From Mucilaginibacter_A sp041088075 (lineage in GTDB: Bacteria; Bacteroidota; Bacteroidia; Sphingobacteriales; Sphingobacteriaceae): a DNA stretch of 64,000 bases. The translations under genes and the position numbers were made by a program. Below, one piece after another: positions 60,988-64,000 of this stretch; the first letter of the stretch is position 1, and each line of letters begins with the position of its first letter. The notes beneath the pieces are model-generated. The model searched no databases. It was given only the letters and a program-made list of their open reading frames with translations, and was not told the DNA's origin. The stretch covers positions 13,538 to 77,537 of the forward strand of contig NZ_JBGCVY010000017.1 in assembly GCF_041088075.1 (NCBI RefSeq), read 5' to 3'.

Positions 60988-61968
60988 ATGTCTAAAGTAA
61001 ACAAAATTGCCGTACTAACTTCGGGTGGGGACGCACCGGGGATGAACCCCTGCATCCGTGCAGTTGTACGAACAGGTATCTACTTCGGCCTGCAGGTGGT
61101 GGGCGTGAAGCAAGGCTATCAGGGTTTGATCAACAACAATATGTATGATATGAACGAGCGTTCGGTGAGCAATATCCTGCATTTGGGTGGCACGATCCTG
61201 AAAACAGCCCGTTGCATGGAATTTAAAGAAGAAAGCGGCTTAGAAAAAGCATACAAAAATTTAAAAAACCGCGATGTTGACGGTTTGATCGTGATTGGCG
61301 GCGACGGCACTTTTACCGGGGCCGAACGTTTTTCGAGGATTTACGATATCCCGGTGATCGGCATTCCGGGAACGATTGACAACGATTTGTACGGATCTGA
61401 TTTTACATTAGGCTTTGATACCGCTACCAATACCGTTGTTGAAGCGCTGGATAAAATCCGCGATACCGCCGATGCACACGACCGTTTGTTTTTTATCGAA
61501 GTGATGGGCCGCGACTCGGGCTGCATTGCTTTGCGTGCCGGTATTGCCGGTGGCGCCGAAGCAATTTTATTGCCCGAAAAAGAAACCGCGATTGAAGAAC
61601 TGATTGAAAACCTGAAATCAGGCAGTAACAAAAAAACATCCAGCATTGTAATTGTTGCCGAAGGTGATAAAAATGGCGGTGCTTATGATATTGCTAAAAA
61701 GGTAAAAGAGCATGTGCCTTCTTATGATGTGAAAGTAACTATTTTGGGCCATTTGCAGCGCGGCGGCAGCCCGAGCAGTTTTGACCGTGTGCTGGGCAGC
61801 CGTTTAGGTTATGCCGCGGTAAGGGCGTTAATTAACGGGGAAACGCGTAAAATGGTTGGTTTAAAAGGCAACACGATACAATTGGCCGAACTGGACGAAG
61901 CGATCTCGCACCACGAGTTTAAGCTGGAGCAGGATTTGCTGGACATGGTTGATATTTTATCTATCTGA
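60988..61968 (+). CDS. pfkA: ATP-dependent 6-phosphofructokinase
   Basis: 326 aa, normal for bacterial PfkA. It phosphorylates fructose 6-phosphate. The nucleotide-binding GGDAPGMNPCIRAVVRT is at the N-terminus, GGDGTFTGAERF follows near residue 103, the catalytic PGTIDND near 125 and the substrate-binding MGRDSGCIAL near 168; LGHLQRGGSPSSFDR is the C-terminal signature. The glycine-rich GGDGT motif marks the ATP-dependent form. First gene of an operon with a kinase-like gene 6 bp downstream and gapA. Confidence 0.95.
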   Translation: MSKVNKIAVLTSGGDAPGMNPCIRAVVRTGIYFGLQVVGVKQGYQGLINNNMYDMNERSVSNILHLGGTILKTARCMEFKEESGLEKAYKNLKNRDVDGLIVIGGDGTFTGAERFSRIYDIPVIGIPGTIDNDLYGSDFTLGFDTATNTVVEALDKIRDTADAHDRLFFIEVMGRDSGCIALRAGIAGGAEAILLPEKETAIEELIENLKSGSNKKTSSIVIVAEGDKNGGAYDIAKKVKEHVPSYDVKVTILGHLQRGGSPSSFDRVLGSRLGYAAVRALINGETRKMVGLKGNTIQLAELDEAISHHEFKLEQDLLDMVDILSI

Positions 61969-61974
61969 TCCAGT

Positions 61975-62820
61975 ATGGTTGCAGTGGTATATAGTGGTTC
62001 TAATTTTGCAAACTGGAAACTGGCACAAAAGCAACATGTAGTCCGGTCTTTCAAAACAAATGGGATCAGCCCTTTTGCCAGCGACGAAAAAAGCATACTG
62101 TTTTTACTCAACAAAAATATCCACCTGATCCATCATGCCGAAGAGATCAAAAAAATCTACTTCTTTGGCCCTGGCATTGCTTCGCCCAAACACAAACAAA
62201 TTGTTTATAATGCTTTTTCGCAGTTTTTTAAGTTTGGAAAAGTAATTGTAAAGGATGATATTTATGCGGCGGCACTGGCAACTTGCCAGGACAAGCCCGG
62301 TATTGTTTGCATCCTCGGCAGCGGTTCTAACGCGGCTTATTTTGATGGCAAAAAAATCAAACCGAATAATTTCGGTTTAGGTTATGTTTTGGCAGATGAA
62401 GGTTCGGCCAACTGGATCGGAACGAAAATTGTGAAAGCTTACCTGAACCAAACGCTGCCGGAAGAACTCGAAAAAAAATTTACCGATAAGTTCGACTTCG
62501 ACCGGAAACAAATTCTGGACAAAGTGTACAAACAACCGCAGCCTGCCGCATTTTTAAGTTCTTTTCGTGGTTTTGCAAAAGACAATATGAAAGAACCGTA
62601 CATTGCCGAACTGGTAAAAACGGGTTTCCGCAAATTTTTATCTTTATACACCGTTCCTTTATTGCAGGAAAACCCCGGAACGCCGGTTTATTTTGTAGGC
62701 ACCATTGCTGCCACTTATCAGGAATATTTACATCAAACTGCCTCAGAGCAAAACATTTACATCGCAAATATTATTAAAGAGCCTATCAACAACTTGTTAA
62801 CACATTTAAATAAAAATTAA
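61975..62820 (+). CDS. N-acetylglucosamine kinase-like protein with degenerate phosphate-1 motif
   Basis: 281 aa, similar along its length to the kinase at 57885. Phosphate-2 is recognisable (CILGSGSNAAYFDG) and so is the LADEGSANWIGTK segment. Phosphate-1, which should read DGGSTKT and include the Asp near residue 6, here reads YSGSNFANW, losing the Asp and the Thr-Lys-Thr. The protein may therefore bind sugar or nucleotide without efficient catalysis, perhaps as a regulator. It sits between pfkA (6 bp gap) and gapA (4 bp gap), so it is made with glycolytic enzymes. Confidence 0.82.
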   Translation: MVAVVYSGSNFANWKLAQKQHVVRSFKTNGISPFASDEKSILFLLNKNIHLIHHAEEIKKIYFFGPGIASPKHKQIVYNAFSQFFKFGKVIVKDDIYAAALATCQDKPGIVCILGSGSNAAYFDGKKIKPNNFGLGYVLADEGSANWIGTKIVKAYLNQTLPEELEKKFTDKFDFDRKQILDKVYKQPQPAAFLSSFRGFAKDNMKEPYIAELVKTGFRKFLSLYTVPLLQENPGTPVYFVGTIAATYQEYLHQTASEQNIYIANIIKEPINNLLTHLNKN

Positions 62821-62824
62821 AATT

Positions 62825-63820
62825 ATGAAAATAGGAATCAACGGCTTTGGCCGTATCGGCCGTTTGGCTTTCCGCGCTGCCATTACCAAGCCGGAAATTG
62901 AAATCGTTGGCATCAATGATTTGGTAGACCCGGAATACATGGCCTACATGTTGAAATACGATTCTACTCACGGCGAATTTAAAGGCACCATCGAAGTTAA
63001 AGAAGGCCATTTGGTTGTTGACGGTAAAACCATCCGTGTTACTGCCGAAAAAGACCCGGCCAATTTAAAATGGGGCGAAGTTGGCGCCGAAGTGATTATC
63101 GAATCAACCGGTTTATTTTTGACCAAAGAACTTGCCCAAAAACACATTGACGCAGGCGCCAAAAAAGTGGTGATGTCTGCCCCGGCAAAAGACGATACGC
63201 CTACTTTTGTGATGGGCGTGAACGATAAAGAATTAAAAGCCGATCAAACCATTATTTCCAACGCAAGCTGTACCACCAATTGTTTAGCACTTGTTGCCAA
63301 AGTTTTGAACGATAAATTTGGTATCGAAGAAGGTTTAATGAGCACGGTACACGCAACTACGGCAACACAAAGAACAGTTGACGGCCCATCGCACAAAGAC
63401 TGGAGGGGCGGCCGTGGTGCTTCACAAAATATCATCCCGTCATCAACCGGTGCGGCCAAAACAGTTACTGTGGTAATCCCTGAACTGAAAGGGAAACTGA
63501 CTGGTATGTCTTTCCGGGTTCCGGTGCCTGATGTTTCTGTGGTTGATCTAACGGTGAAACTGTCAAAACCTGCTTCATACGAAGCCATCAAAGCTGCGAT
63601 GAAAGAAGCTTCTGAAGGCGAAATGAAAGGCATCATGGGCTATACGGAAGACGATGTGGTCTCCCAGGATTTTTTGGGCGACGAGCGCACTTGTATTTTT
63701 GATGCCGGTGCCGGTATCGCATTGAATGATACTTTTGTGAAAGTAGTGGCTTGGTACGATAACGAATGGGCCTACTCTGTTAAACTGGTTGACATGGCCG
63801 TAAAATTAGGCAAAATATAA
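62825..63820 (+). CDS. gapA: glyceraldehyde-3-phosphate dehydrogenase, type I
   Basis: 331 aa NAD-dependent GAPDH of glycolysis. The N-terminal INGFGRIGRLAFRA binds NAD. The catalytic Cys lies in SNASCTTNCLAL near residue 148, and the catalytic His in STVHATTATQRTVDGPSHKDW; the closing segment is WYDNEWAYSVKLVDM. Third gene of the pfkA operon, followed by an exact word at 63842-63853 (unpaired) and an intrinsic terminator at 63911. Confidence 0.96.
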   Translation: MKIGINGFGRIGRLAFRAAITKPEIEIVGINDLVDPEYMAYMLKYDSTHGEFKGTIEVKEGHLVVDGKTIRVTAEKDPANLKWGEVGAEVIIESTGLFLTKELAQKHIDAGAKKVVMSAPAKDDTPTFVMGVNDKELKADQTIISNASCTTNCLALVAKVLNDKFGIEEGLMSTVHATTATQRTVDGPSHKDWRGGRGASQNIIPSSTGAAKTVTVVIPELKGKLTGMSFRVPVPDVSVVDLTVKLSKPASYEAIKAAMKEASEGEMKGIMGYTEDDVVSQDFLGDERTCIFDAGAGIALNDTFVKVVAWYDNEWAYSVKLVDMAVKLGKI

Positions 63821-63910
63821 CCGGTACAAATATTCAGGTGCTAAAAGAAGCATCTACCCATGACTAGTCCTGAAAAAAGTTGACCGATTAGTTTTTTAAA
63901 ATTATTCAAT

Positions 63911-63946
63911 AAAAGTCCTGATAGGTCATTCTTTCAGGACTTTTTT
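63911..63946. terminator. intrinsic terminator, probably bidirectional
   Basis: AAAAGTCCTGA (63911-63921) pairs with TTCAGGACTTTT (63933-63944), followed by T residues. It can end the gapA operon and, read on the minus strand, a possible gene entering from the right edge. Confidence 0.85.
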
Positions 63947-64000
63947 ATTCCACAATTTTCTTTTGATCTTTTGTTGAACATGGGTTGCTTCCGGGGTCAT
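63945..64000 (-). CDS. possible 3' end of a gene running off the right edge
   Basis: On the minus strand a frame without stops from the window edge reads DPGSNPCSTKDQKKIVE and ends in TAA at 63947-63945, immediately before the terminator. This arrangement is what a real gene end would look like, but the piece is only 17 codons. A second open frame overlaps (from ATG at 64000 to a TGA at 63926) but runs through the hairpin. Very uncertain. Confidence 0.25.
   Translation of the reverse strand, partial: DPGSNPCSTKDQKKIVE

Noticed and set aside
63863..63884. Possible insertion-sequence end (AGTCCTGAAAAAAGTTGACC)
   Set aside because: It has a transposon-like feel and partly matches the nearby terminator stem, but no transposase or second end is visible in the window.

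Overview
The window is chromosomal DNA of a Bacteroidota bacterium, most likely of the family Sphingobacteriaceae (Mucilaginibacter or Pedobacter type). The grounds are a SusC/SusD pair with a FecI-type sigma factor and FecR anti-sigma factor, TonB-dependent receptors with STN domains, DUF4249 and DUF4369/TlpA proteins, an N-succinylornithine-type carbamoyltransferase, promoters of the TAnnTTTG type and few Shine-Dalgarno sequences. No rRNA, tRNA, CRISPR array, prophage or complete insertion sequence was seen.

Layout. 0-4 kb: the end of an AT-rich unknown gene, then argD and the argF'-type carbamoyltransferase, separated by an AT-rich TlpA-like gene and a repeat-filled gap. 4-17.3 kb: mostly housekeeping genes (CPA1 antiporter, polyprenyl diphosphate synthase, GH3-like enzyme, recJ-lptB, a metallo-beta-lactamase-fold hydrolase, a receiver protein, gcvP, pdxJ). 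17.6-26.5 kb: a nutrient-uptake locus in the order fecI, fecR, susC, susD, TlpA-like. 27-34.5 kb: a minus-strand operon of a secreted unknown protein, a TonB-dependent receptor, DUF4249 and an MG2-type protein. 34.7-44.6 kb: deacetylase, outer-membrane protein, ahcY, bacilliredoxin, a pair of MITE-like repeats beside a lone antitoxin-like gene, an M1 aminopeptidase and a hybrid histidine kinase. 44.6-51.3 kb: a tandem repeat array, cdaA, a Tat-exported oxidoreductase, marC, DUF421, topoisomerase IB and an aldo/keto reductase. 51.4-53.2 kb: a cytosine methyltransferase overlapping an HNH endonuclease (restriction-modification), then a broken DUF2442 gene. 53.3-57.8 kb: lipoprotein, DUF1338 enzyme, aldo/keto reductase, threonine aldolase and a glycine-rich secreted protein. 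57.9-63.8 kb: N-acetylglucosamine-kinase-like gene, aspartic protease, a Nudix-fold regulator facing a pfkA / kinase-like / gapA operon, with a perfect inverted repeat in the shared promoter region.

The most striking property is not a gene. A 12-base word, TAAAAGAAGCAT (reverse complement ATGCTTCTTTTA), occurs about 54 times exactly by hand count, in both orientations, with many near-copies, where base composition predicts well under one. About 43 copies are intergenic and 11 lie inside genes. Many intergenic copies are paired as inverted repeats: simple hairpins at gene ends, or the core of 157-170 bp palindromic elements with terminal inverted repeats and, in three cases, a 3-bp A/T duplication at the ends. 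One such element is inserted inside another. The word also sits in a roughly 124-bp tandem array, in a second MITE-like family, and inside argF', gcvP, recJ and ltaE, where it encodes KEA or KRS peptides. Dense, bidirectional, partly terminator-forming and tolerated in genes, it resembles the DNA uptake sequences of Neisseriaceae and Pasteurellaceae, combined with a mobile palindrome that may have spread it. That function is inference. The second notable point is the kinase-like protein encoded between pfkA and gapA, which has lost the first phosphate-binding motif that its paralogue 3 kb upstream retains.
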